Shown here piece by piece: positions 1 through 6,138 of a stretch of 7,543 nucleotides of DNA; the first letter of the stretch is position 1, and every line of letters begins with the position of its first letter. The DNA lies in NCBI GenBank assembly GCA_937960785.1, contig CALGOZ010000064.1, forward strand, positions 1 to 7,543, given 5' to 3'. Source of the stretch: an uncultured Pseudogracilibacillus sp. (GTDB lineage: Bacteria; Bacillota; Bacilli; Bacillales; Amphibacillaceae). A program made the position numbers and the translations under genes. Below the pieces are notes generated by a model. The model saw nothing but the letters and a program-made list of their open reading frames with translations, ran no database searches and was not told the DNA's origin.

Positions 1-1053
1 GTACCAATCGGAAGAGGTCAGCGTGAGCTTATTATCGGTGACCGTCAAACAGGTAAGACGACGGTAGCGGTCGATACAATTTTAAACCAGAAAGACGAAG
101 ATATGATTTGTATCTACGTTGCAATCGGGCAAAAGGAATCGACGGTGCGTAACACGGTAGAAACTTTCCGCCGTTACGGTGCCTTAGACTATACGATTGT
201 CGTAGCAGCGGGTGCATCAGATCCAGCACCACTTTTATACCTTGCGCCGTATGCTGGAGTTTCGATGGGTGAAGAGTTCATGTACAACGGAAAGCATGTC
301 CTCGTTGTGTATGACGACTTATCGAAGCAAGCGGCAGCGTATCGTGAACTTTCACTACTATTACGTCGTCCACCAGGTCGTGAAGCGTTCCCAGGGGATG
401 TTTTCTACTTACACTCCCGTCTATTAGAACGTGCAGCGAAATTAAACGATGATTTAGGTGGCGGATCGTTAACGGCATTACCTTTCGTTGAGACACAAGC
501 AGGAGACATTTCTGCCTATATTCCAACGAACGTAATTTCGATTACAGACGGACAAATTTTCTTACAGAGTGATTTATTCTTCGCCGGGGTGCGTCCAGCG
601 ATTAACGCCGGATTATCTGTATCTCGAGTCGGAGGAGACGCTCAGATTAAAGCGATGAAACGTGTATCCGGTACGTTACGCTTAGACTTAGCAGCGTATC
701 GTGAACTAGAAGCTTTCGCCCAGTTCGGTTCTGATTTAGATGAAGCTACTCAAGCTCGACTCAACCGTGGACAGCGTACAGTTGAAGTACTGAAGCAAGG
801 TTTACATAGACCTTTACCAGTCGAGAAACAAGTATTTATCCTTTATGCTTTAACAGAAGGCTTACTCGATGATATCGCAGTAGAAGATATTGTACGTTTT
901 GAAGAAGAGTTCCACGTATGGGCAGAAACAAACGCGAAAGAAATTCTAGATACAATTCGTGAAACGAAAGACTTAGCTGATGAGGAAGAGATGAAAGCTG
1001 CAATTGAAGCCTTTAAGAAAACATTTTTACCTTCATCAGAACAAAACGAATAA
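1..1053 (+). CDS. atpA: F1Fo ATP synthase subunit alpha, 3' part (5' end outside window)
   Basis: Alpha subunit of the F1 headpiece. It forms the alpha3beta3 hexamer at the cytoplasmic face of the membrane and carries the non-catalytic nucleotide sites. The reading frame is open from base 1, so 350 residues are present of a family length near 500, and roughly the first 155 are missing. Visible motifs are the Walker A loop GDRQTGKT at bases 37-60, the Walker B strand HVLVVYDD near 286-309, the RRPPGREAFPGDVFYLHSRLLERAA block, and SRVGGDAQ with the conserved arginine (cga at 625-627) that reaches into the neighbouring beta catalytic site. The C-terminal helical domain follows and ends in FLPSSEQNE. 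An internal ATG at 103 lies inside the conserved nucleotide-binding domain and is not a start. The gene is followed after 47 nt by atpG, as in other bacterial atp operons. Identity is certain from the motifs and gene order. Confidence 0.98.
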   Translation, partial: VPIGRGQRELIIGDRQTGKTTVAVDTILNQKDEDMICIYVAIGQKESTVRNTVETFRRYGALDYTIVVAAGASDPAPLLYLAPYAGVSMGEEFMYNGKHVLVVYDDLSKQAAAYRELSLLLRRPPGREAFPGDVFYLHSRLLERAAKLNDDLGGGSLTALPFVETQAGDISAYIPTNVISITDGQIFLQSDLFFAGVRPAINAGLSVSRVGGDAQIKAMKRVSGTLRLDLAAYRELEAFAQFGSDLDEATQARLNRGQRTVEVLKQGLHRPLPVEKQVFILYALTEGLLDDIAVEDIVRFEEEFHVWAETNAKEILDTIRETKDLADEEEMKAAIEAFKKTFLPSSEQNE

Positions 1054-1071
1054 GATGAAGTTACTCGGCAA

Positions 1072-1095
1072 ACCTTTGAAGAAGAAAGGTGGTGA
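1072..1095 (+). promoter_or_regulatory. atpG ribosome binding site, with a small hairpin that can cover it
   Basis: Bases 1083-1095 match the full anti-Shine-Dalgarno complement at 12 of 13 positions (AGAAAGGtGGTGA), and the core sits 8 nt before the TTG at 1101. This decides the start: a GTG at 1089 lies inside the ribosome binding site and is rejected. The arm ACCTTT at 1072-1077 is perfectly complementary to AAAGGT at 1085-1090, with a 7-nt loop, so a short hairpin could partly hide the site. The ribosome binding site is secure. The hairpin's function is inference. Confidence 0.75.
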
Positions 1096-1100
1096 AGAGC

Positions 1101-1958
1101 TTGGCATCTCTTAAAGATATTCAAGATCGGATAAATTCGACTGCTAAAACGAAGCAAATAACGAAAGCGATGGAAATGGTTTCGGCTTCTAAATTAAGCC
1201 GTGCAGAAGAAAACGCTAAACGCTATGCTTCGTATAGCGATAAAATTCAAGAAGTTATTGCAAATATTGCAACAAATAGTACAGATGCGACTCATCCGAT
1301 GTTAGAGCGCCGTGACGTTAAGAAAACAGGATACATTGTCGTTACTGCAGACAGTGGACTTGCAGGAGCATATAATGCAAATATATTACGAACGTTAACT
1401 AAGACGATTGAAGAAAAGCATTCTTCATCGGAGGAATATGTCGTCATCGCAATTGGTCGAATGGGGCTAGAGTTTTGTGAAAAACAAAACATTCCTGTCG
1501 TTGAATCGGTGATTGGCCTACAGGATCAGCCTCGTTATGCAGAAATAAAAACAATCGCTACAAATGCGGTGCAGCTATTTATCGATGAAGAAATCGACGA
1601 GTTAATCATTATTTACAACCATTACGTCAGTGCAATTTCTCAAGTCGTTAAGACAAATACACTCATTCCAATTTCAAATATCGAAGCAACTGAAGCAACA
1701 AGTAGTTACGAGTATGATCCAGATGAAGAGCAAATTTTAGAAACACTTTTACCACAATATGCTGAAAGCTTAATTTACGGTGCATTACTCGACGCAAAAG
1801 CAAGTGAACATGCTGCCCGTATGACAGCGATGAAGAGTGCAACGGATAACGCCGAAGAATTAATTGACGAATTAACGTTGTCCTTTAACCGTGCTCGCCA
1901 AGCTGCTATCACTCAAGAAATAACGGAAATTGTTTCTGGAGCAGCAGCCTTGGATTAA
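1101..1958 (+). CDS. atpG: F1Fo ATP synthase subunit gamma
   Basis: Central rotor shaft of F1. Its N- and C-terminal helices form the coiled coil that turns inside alpha3beta3 and couples proton flow to catalysis. The protein is 285 residues, normal for Bacillales. It begins MASLKDIQDRINSTAKTKQITKAMEMVSASKL, the classic N-terminal helix, and ends with the conserved C-terminal helix ARMTAMKSATDNAEELI...NRARQAAITQEITEIVSGA. A central Rossmann-like domain lies between. The TTG start at 1101 is chosen because family members begin MASL and because a near-perfect ribosome binding site lies just upstream; an in-frame GTG at 1089 would add four residues but falls inside that site. One oddity is residue 85: the usual (S/T)DRGLxG(A/G) motif reads ADSGLAGAYN, so the usual arginine is serine (agt at 1353-1355). 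It is a single-copy subunit placed between the three-copy alpha and beta subunits. Confidence 0.97.
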   Translation: MASLKDIQDRINSTAKTKQITKAMEMVSASKLSRAEENAKRYASYSDKIQEVIANIATNSTDATHPMLERRDVKKTGYIVVTADSGLAGAYNANILRTLTKTIEEKHSSSEEYVVIAIGRMGLEFCEKQNIPVVESVIGLQDQPRYAEIKTIATNAVQLFIDEEIDELIIIYNHYVSAISQVVKTNTLIPISNIEATEATSSYEYDPDEEQILETLLPQYAESLIYGALLDAKASEHAARMTAMKSATDNAEELIDELTLSFNRARQAAITQEITEIVSGAAALD

Positions 1959-1971
1959 TCGTTAAATAAAA

Positions 1972-1998
1972 GATGAAAGGGCATCCTACCCTTTCATC
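1972..1998 (+). repeat. Perfect 10-bp inverted repeat between atpG and atpD
   Basis: GATGAAAGGG at 1972-1981 and CCCTTTCATC at 1989-1998 are perfect reverse complements around a 7-nt loop. No run of T follows, so it does not look like an intrinsic terminator, and a stop here would cut off atpD. It lies 27 nt before the free AGGAGG of atpD. Plausible roles are mRNA stabilisation, a processing site or pausing. Presence is certain; role is inferred. Confidence 0.7.
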
Positions 1999-2038
1999 AT
2001 TCATCGATTTAGGTTGACTAGGTTAGGAGGGAAATCGA

Positions 2039-3451
2039 TTGAGTAAAGGTATTGTAACGCAAGTAATGGGTCCGGTTGTCGACGTCAAGTTCGAAGACGG
2101 AAATTTACCGGACATTTACGATGCATTATTTGTTAACATAGAAGCAACGGAACAAACAGAAGCAAGACGTCTTGCTCTAGAAGTTGCTCTACATTTAGGT
2201 GACAATACAGTTCGTACGATTGCAATGTCATCTACAGATGGTGTTACAAGAGGTGCAGAAGTTGAAAGCTCAGGCGGACCAATTTCGGTACCTGTTGGAG
2301 AAGAGACACTTGGACGAGTGTTTAACGTACTAGGTGAACATATTGATTTAGGAGAAGATATTCCAGAGGAAGTTCGCAGAGATCCAATTCACCGTGAACC
2401 GCCAGAGTACGAAGACTTGTCTACAGAAACGGAAATTTTAGTAACCGGAATTAAAGTTGTTGACTTACTCGCCCCTTATATTAAAGGTGGAAAAATCGGT
2501 TTGTTCGGTGGTGCGGGAGTAGGTAAAACAGTTTTAATTCAGGAATTAATTAACAACATCGCTCAAGAACACGGAGGAATTTCTGTTTTCGCCGGTGTTG
2601 GAGAGCGTACACGTGAAGGTAACGACTTATACTTCGAAATGAAGGATTCCGGAGTAATCGATAAGACAGCGATGGTGTTCGGTCAGATGAACGAACCACC
2701 AGGAGCGAGAATGCGTGTTGCTCTAACAGGTCTAACGATGGCGGAGTACTTCCGTGATGAAGAGGGTCAAGACGTATTACTATTTATCGACAATATTTTC
2801 CGCTTTACACAAGCAGGTTCTGAAGTATCGGCCCTATTAGGTCGTATGCCTTCAGCGGTAGGTTATCAGCCGACCCTTGCTACGGAAATGGGTCAGTTAC
2901 AAGAACGAATTACATCGACGACAAAAGGTTCTGTAACATCAATCCAAGCAATCTATGTACCAGCGGACGACTATACAGACCCGGCTCCAGCTACGACATT
3001 CGCACACTTAGATGCGACGACGAACTTAGACCGTGGTTTGTCCGAGCAAGGTATTTATCCAGCGGTAGACCCGCTTGCATCTACATCAAGAGCCCTTGAT
3101 CCAGAAATCGTAGGGGAAGAACACTACGAAGTAGCTACAAGAGTCCAAGAGACATTACAACGTTACCGTGAATTACAAGATATTATTGCAATTCTCGGAA
3201 TGGATGAATTAAGTGATGAGGACAAAGTAATCGTCGGCCGTGCCCGTCGTATTCAGTTCTTCTTATCACAAAACTTCCACGTTGCTGAGCAGTTTACAGG
3301 TCAGCCGGGATCTTATGTACCAGTTGAAGAAACAGTACGTGGATTTAAGGAAATTTTAGAAGGTAAATATGACGACTTACCGGAGGATGCCTTCCGTCTA
3401 GTAGGTCGTATCGAAGAAGTAGTAGAAAAAGCAAAACAAATGACTGAATAA
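2039..3451 (+). CDS. atpD: F1Fo ATP synthase subunit beta (catalytic)
   Basis: Catalytic subunit of F1, making ATP from ADP and phosphate at three sites in alpha3beta3. It has 470 residues, the usual length. It starts at TTG 2039 (MSKGIVTQVMGPVVDVKF), 8 nt after AGGAGG at 2025-2030, and matches the family N terminus. An N-terminal beta barrel (about 1-80) is followed by the nucleotide domain with Walker A GGAGVGKT at residues 157-164, GERTREGND with the catalytic glutamate at residue 189, and Walker B LLFIDN with Asp251. The family signature PAVDPLASTS and the C-terminal helical domain with DELSDED, the counterpart of the DELSEED lever, come next. The C terminus ends KAKQMTE. Inverted repeats flank the gene on both sides. 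No defect is visible, and the assignment is certain. Confidence 0.99.
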   Translation: MSKGIVTQVMGPVVDVKFEDGNLPDIYDALFVNIEATEQTEARRLALEVALHLGDNTVRTIAMSSTDGVTRGAEVESSGGPISVPVGEETLGRVFNVLGEHIDLGEDIPEEVRRDPIHREPPEYEDLSTETEILVTGIKVVDLLAPYIKGGKIGLFGGAGVGKTVLIQELINNIAQEHGGISVFAGVGERTREGNDLYFEMKDSGVIDKTAMVFGQMNEPPGARMRVALTGLTMAEYFRDEEGQDVLLFIDNIFRFTQAGSEVSALLGRMPSAVGYQPTLATEMGQLQERITSTTKGSVTSIQAIYVPADDYTDPAPATTFAHLDATTNLDRGLSEQGIYPAVDPLASTSRALDPEIVGEEHYEVATRVQETLQRYRELQDIIAILGMDELSDEDKVIVGRARRIQFFLSQNFHVAEQFTGQPGSYVPVEETVRGFKEILEGKYDDLPEDAFRLVGRIEEVVEKAKQMTE

Positions 3452-3459
3452 TTTTTGTT

Positions 3460-3514
3460 CGTTATGTATTGAGGTGGAGTTCTTCCACCTCTTCATAACG
3501 TATCCTAGGAGGTG
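3460..3514 (+). promoter_or_regulatory. atpD-atpC intercistronic hairpin with an alternative fold over the atpC ribosome binding site
   Basis: A two-part hairpin spans 3460-3500. The inner stem is GAGGTGGA (3471-3478) with TCCACCTC (3484-3491) around a 5-nt loop, and the outer stem is CGTTATG (3460-3466) with CATAACG (3494-3500). The right arm also contains CACCTCTT (3486-3493), which can pair over 8 bp (one G-U) with the atpC ribosome binding site AGGAGGTG at 3507-3514. The two folds exclude each other because the left arm and the ribosome binding site share the same GAGGTG. No T-run follows, so it is not a terminator. The complementarity is seen directly; a translational switch is inference. 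Confidence 0.6.
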
Positions 3515-3521
3515 TTTTTCT

Positions 3522-3917
3522 GTGAAAACACTAACGGTTAGTGTTGTAACTCCTGATGGAACAGTATTAGAAGACGATTATGAGATGGTAAGCTGTAAAG
3601 CAGAGACTGGAGAACTCGGTATTCTACCTGGGCATATTCCACTCGTTGCGCCCCTTACAATAAGTGCCTTACGATTAAAGAGAGAGAACGATGAAGACTT
3701 AGTCGCAATTAGCGGCGGTTTTATCGAAGTGCGTCCAGACAAGGTAACGATTTTATCACCTTCTGCTGAAAAAGCTGAAACCATTGACGTTGACCGAGCT
3801 CTCGCCGCTAAAGAACGTGCCGAGAGAAGGTTAGCTGAACAAAAAGATATCGATAAAGTTCGTGCTGAAGCTTCATTACAGCGAGCACTGAACCGACTTG
3901 AAATTGCTAGACGATAA
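3522..3917 (+). CDS. atpC: F1Fo ATP synthase subunit epsilon
   Basis: Epsilon sits on the rotor foot, joins gamma to the c-ring and inhibits ATP hydrolysis through its C-terminal helices. The protein has 131 residues, close to the B. subtilis length. The N-terminal beta-sandwich includes VVTPDGTVLEDDYEMVSCKAETGELGILPGHIPLVAPL and SGGFIEVRPDKVTIL. The C-terminal helical hairpin follows and ends LQRALNRLEIARR. Residues 88-93 read IDVDRA, matching the I(L)DxxRA motif described for ATP binding by epsilon of thermophilic Bacillus PS3, with Asp89 and Arg92 at the same numbering. The GTG start at 3522 follows AGGAGG (3507-3512) by 9 nt and gives the family N terminus MKTLTVSVVTPDG. A longer frame from GTG 3474 would begin inside a hairpin and is rejected. 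This is the last gene of the atp operon. Confidence 0.97.
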   Translation: MKTLTVSVVTPDGTVLEDDYEMVSCKAETGELGILPGHIPLVAPLTISALRLKRENDEDLVAISGGFIEVRPDKVTILSPSAEKAETIDVDRALAAKERAERRLAEQKDIDKVRAEASLQRALNRLEIARR

Positions 3918-3948
3918 AACCTCATTCCTAATATGAGGTTTTTTATTT
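3916..3948 (+). terminator. Intrinsic terminator of the atp operon
   Basis: AAAACCTCAT (3916-3925) and ATGAGGTTTT (3933-3942) form a perfect 10-bp stem with a 7-nt loop, followed by a T-run reaching 3944 and more Ts to 3948. The stem begins within the atpC stop codon. This is a textbook rho-independent terminator and separates the atp operon from ywzB. Confidence 0.95.
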
Positions 3949-4016
3949 GAACAAGTTCTCGCCTATCATTTTAAAGCCGATATCCCACCTTATTATTCGT
4001 ACTAAGTAAAACATCG

Positions 4017-4036
4017 TAACTATAAATACATAGTTA
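4017..4036. repeat. 7-bp inverted repeat in the atpC-ywzB gap
   Basis: TAACTAT (4017-4023) and ATAGTTA (4030-4036) are exact reverse complements separated by 6 nt. It lies beyond the atp terminator and about 105 bp before the predicted ywzB -35 box, so if functional it would act as DNA rather than RNA. In AT-rich sequence this could be chance. Confidence 0.35.
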
Positions 4037-4065
4037 TAAGCTGAAAAGTCCAGTCCTTCTGAAGC

Positions 4066-4104
4066 ATTTCCCGGGAAATACTAGGCATAATATCCCTGGA
4101 AATA
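4066..4104. promoter_or_regulatory. Perfect 14-bp palindrome plus a degenerate second copy upstream of ywzB (putative operator)
   Basis: ATTTCCCGGGAAAT at 4066-4079 is a perfect palindrome and stands out by its GC core in very AT-rich DNA. ATATCCCTGGAAAT at 4090-4103 matches it at 12 of 14 positions, centre to centre 24 bp. Both lie upstream of the predicted ywzB -35 box (4142). No coding frame explains them. The shape suggests two binding sites for a dimeric regulator, but I do not recognise the motif as belonging to a named Bacillus regulator. Confidence 0.4.
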
Positions 4105-4141
4105 AGAATCATACCTTTGAATAAAAATTACTCTAACCTAT

Positions 4142-4170
4142 TTTACACTTGTACTATACTCTGTTATTAT
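4142..4170 (+). promoter_or_regulatory. Predicted sigma-A promoter for ywzB
   Basis: TTTACA (4142-4147) is followed after 17 nt by TATTAT (4165-4170). Each box differs from consensus (TTGACA, TATAAT) at one position and the spacing is ideal. Transcription would begin near 4177 and give a leader of about 88 nt before the ATG at 4265. A TATACT at 4155-4160 is an alternative -10 but has no good -35. The apparent lack of coding sequence between the atp terminator and ywzB fits an independent promoter. Confidence 0.6.
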
Positions 4171-4264
4171 GTACGTAACTTCAATTCGTATACACTTCAA
4201 TAATTACTAATGATAAAAACTGCAACACAACATAAACTACGAATATAAGGTGTGTGGATTTTTA

Positions 4265-4495
4265 ATGAAAACAATCGGCTACTTTTCACTTATTAGTATG
4301 CTTTCACATGTGTTTTTCATTTATCTTACCTGGATTGTTATTCAGTCCATTAACTTCGATCATTTTTTTCATAAAAATAAAATTACTGAAGCACGAATAT
4401 TTATTATCTTCGTAACTATTGCCCTTGGGACGACAGTGAGTCGTTTCGTATTAGATATTATTCAATGGTCACAAGATTTAATTTATTTATTTTAG
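4265..4495 (+). CDS. ywzB: Small DUF1146 (YwzB-like) integral membrane protein
   Basis: A 76-residue protein of unknown function. I recognise it as the DUF1146/YwzB family from its sequence pattern (SHVFFIYLTWIVIQSINFDHF, ARIFIIFVTIALGTTVSRFVLDIIQWSQDL) and from its place after atpC, where B. subtilis also has ywzB. Two hydrophobic segments, about residues 6-28 and 46-66, predict two membrane helices joined by a short loop with several lysines and histidines (HFFHKNKITEAR). The ATG at 4265 is chosen because the family begins near there. An in-frame GTG at 4250 adds five residues (MCGFL) but overlaps the likely ribosome binding site AAGGTG (4247-4252), which is rather far (12 nt) from the ATG. 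No terminator is apparent after it. The family name is likely right; no function can be read from the sequence, and its position next to the atp genes does not prove a role in the ATP synthase. Confidence 0.85.
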   Translation: MKTIGYFSLISMLSHVFFIYLTWIVIQSINFDHFFHKNKITEARIFIIFVTIALGTTVSRFVLDIIQWSQDLIYLF

Positions 4496-4794
4496 GAAAT
4501 ATCTCTATAAAACATAAAAATCCGTATTAAATGCTTCAATTATTTATAAAGACAAATAAATTATGTAAATTTCGTTACGATTTCGTTGAAAACATGTTAA
4601 AAGTTCATTTTAAACTTGTTAAAATAAGTAATTTAGTGCTATACTAATCAATGGATTTTAATATTATTTTAAAAAAATTAGTTTACATAATAATTTATCG
4701 CATCACAAAAATGTAGAAAAACTAAAGAATTAGGTACACGAATATCACGAATTGAATATATATATACGGAACAGACTTGAAGGAGAATTGGCTT
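4496..4794 (+). other. AT-rich non-coding gap between ywzB and murA
   Basis: About 300 bases without a credible gene; the place where B. subtilis carries ywmA and ywmB is empty here. It holds the murA promoter (4616-4645) and a leader of about 140 nt. Two exact TGTTAAAA copies (4595-4602, 4617-4624) lie 22 bp apart, the second overlapping the -35 box. TTTCGTT occurs twice (4570-4576, 4581-4587). In the leader, TTAGTTT (4678-4684) can pair with AAACTAA (4719-4725) and the adjoining ACAT with ATGT across a bulge. All of these are weak in sequence this AT-rich. No riboswitch family is recognised. Confidence 0.6.
4616..4645 (+). promoter_or_regulatory. Predicted extended -10 sigma-A promoter for murA
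   Basis: TTGTTA (4616-4621) and TATACT (4640-4645) are 18 nt apart, and the -10 box is preceded by TG at 4637-4638, giving the extended TGnTATAnT form common in Gram-positive promoters. Transcription would start near 4652, leaving a 5' leader of about 140 nt. There is no competing gene in the gap, so this is the best candidate for expression of murA. Confidence 0.65.
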
Positions 4795-6123
4795 ATGGAT
4801 AAGATTATTGTAAAAAGTGGTGAAAAGTTAACAGGAAACGTCAAAATTGAAGGGGCAAAAAATGCCGTTTTACCCGTGTTAGCTGCATCGTTAATGGCAA
4901 GTGAAAATAAAACTATCATTCACGATGTCCCAACTTTAGAAGATGTTTATACGATTAATAAGGTAATTCAAAACTTAAATGCGAAAGTTTCTTTTGAAAA
5001 TAACCGAGTAGAAATAGATGCGACTGATCGATTATTAACAGAAGCACCTTTTGAATATGTGCGAAAAATGCGTGCTTCTATTTTAGTAGCTGGACCACTA
5101 TTGGCACGTTACGGTCATGCAAAAGTAGCGTTACCAGGTGGTTGTGCAATAGGCTCACGTCCAATCGATTTACATTTAAAAGGCTTTGAAGCAATGGGAG
5201 CAACTGTTGAATTTGGTAATGGATTTGTCGAACTCCATTCTGAAAAGCGTCTACAGGGTACGACAATTTATTTAGATGTACCTAGTGTAGGAGCTACTGA
5301 AAATATTATGATGGCTGCAACTTTAGCTGAAGGAACGACTACTATCGAAAACTGTGCCAAAGAGCCGGAAATTGTCGATTTAGCGAATTATTTAACGAAA
5401 ATGGGAGCTAATATTGTCGGAGCTGGAACAGAGACAATTCGAATCAAAGGTGTCGATAAATTAAAAGGTGTCGAACATACGATTATTCCAGATCGGGTAG
5501 AAGCAGGCACGTTTATGATAGCAGCGGCAATCACAGGAGGCGACGTCCTTATTGAAAATGTCGTCTGTGAACATTTGCGTCCTGTTACGGCTAAGTTACG
5601 TGAAATGGGTGCTGAAGTAATCGAGGGTGATAACACTGTTCGAGTCAGAGCTAAAGGTAAGTTAAAAGCAACGGATATTAAAACCTTACCTCATCCAGGA
5701 TTTCCGACAGATATGCAATCGCAAATGATGGTTGCAATGATGAATGCTGAAGGAACGAGTATTTTAACAGAAACTGTTTTCGAAAATCGCTTCATGCACG
5801 TTGAGGAGTTCCGCCGGATGAATGCTCATATAAAAATTGAAGGCCGTAGCGTTATCATTGAAGGAATGCATGAATTACAAGGAGCTCAAGTGCAAGCTAC
5901 GGACTTACGAGCAGCTGCAGCGTTAATTTTAGCAGGATTATGTGCAAAAGGAACGACTGAAGTGACAGAATTACATCATCTCGATCGTGGTTATGTCAAT
6001 TTTGCCGGCAAGTTAAAAGAACTCGGTGCAAATATAAAACGTATTTCACCAAAAAATAAGGAAAAGTCCGATCAAGTAATCGAAGTAGACTTTTCAAATA
6101 AAGACATGGCCGTTGAACTATAA
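4795..6123 (+). CDS. murA: UDP-N-acetylglucosamine 1-carboxyvinyltransferase (MurA/MurAA)
   Basis: Transfers enolpyruvate from phosphoenolpyruvate to UDP-GlcNAc in the cytoplasm, the first committed step of peptidoglycan precursor synthesis and the target of fosfomycin. The protein has 442 residues, in the usual range. Key residues are in place: Lys22-Asn23 in EGAKNAV, the PEP-binding and fosfomycin-target Cys117 in LPGGCAIGSRPID, Asp306 in HPGFPTDMQSQ, and Arg398 in LDRGYVNF. The ATG at 4795 follows AAGGAG (4780-4785) by 9 nt; an in-frame TTG at 4777 precedes that ribosome binding site and is rejected. A variable, charged tail of about 25 residues follows the conserved core. Location between ywzB and spoIID corresponds to murAA rather than murAB (murZ) of B. 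subtilis. It has its own promoter and a terminator, so it is probably transcribed alone in growing cells. Confidence 0.97.
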   Translation: MDKIIVKSGEKLTGNVKIEGAKNAVLPVLAASLMASENKTIIHDVPTLEDVYTINKVIQNLNAKVSFENNRVEIDATDRLLTEAPFEYVRKMRASILVAGPLLARYGHAKVALPGGCAIGSRPIDLHLKGFEAMGATVEFGNGFVELHSEKRLQGTTIYLDVPSVGATENIMMAATLAEGTTTIENCAKEPEIVDLANYLTKMGANIVGAGTETIRIKGVDKLKGVEHTIIPDRVEAGTFMIAAAITGGDVLIENVVCEHLRPVTAKLREMGAEVIEGDNTVRVRAKGKLKATDIKTLPHPGFPTDMQSQMMVAMMNAEGTSILTETVFENRFMHVEEFRRMNAHIKIEGRSVIIEGMHELQGAQVQATDLRAAAALILAGLCAKGTTEVTELHHLDRGYVNFAGKLKELGANIKRISPKNKEKSDQVIEVDFSNKDMAVEL

Positions 6124-6138
6124 ATACGCTAGAACGTT

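Noticed and set aside
1089..1100. Upstream GTG start for atpG
   Set aside because: It lies inside the near-perfect ribosome binding site; the TTG at 1101 gives the family N terminus MASLKDI.
843..1157. Minus-strand frame of 104 codons over the atpA-atpG junction
   Set aside because: Antisense shadow of two conserved genes, with a composition typical of reverse frames.
1972..1998. Hairpin before atpD as an intrinsic terminator
   Set aside because: No T-run follows, and termination here would remove atpD and atpC from the operon transcript.
3474..3521. Longer atpC frame starting at GTG 3474
   Set aside because: The added residues come from an intercistronic hairpin and have no counterpart in epsilon; GTG 3522 has its own AGGAGG.
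3578..3925. Minus-strand frame of 115 codons antisense to atpC
   Set aside because: The serine- and alanine-rich product mirrors the codon use of atpC, and its start lies in the atp terminator.
4777..4794. Upstream TTG start for murA
   Set aside because: The TTG precedes the AAGGAG that serves ATG 4795, and the ATG gives the conserved catalytic numbering (Lys22, Cys117).
4646..4794. Riboswitch or T-box in the murA leader
   Set aside because: No recognisable conserved core, no terminator/antiterminator pair, and the region is too AT-rich for the weak stems to be convincing.
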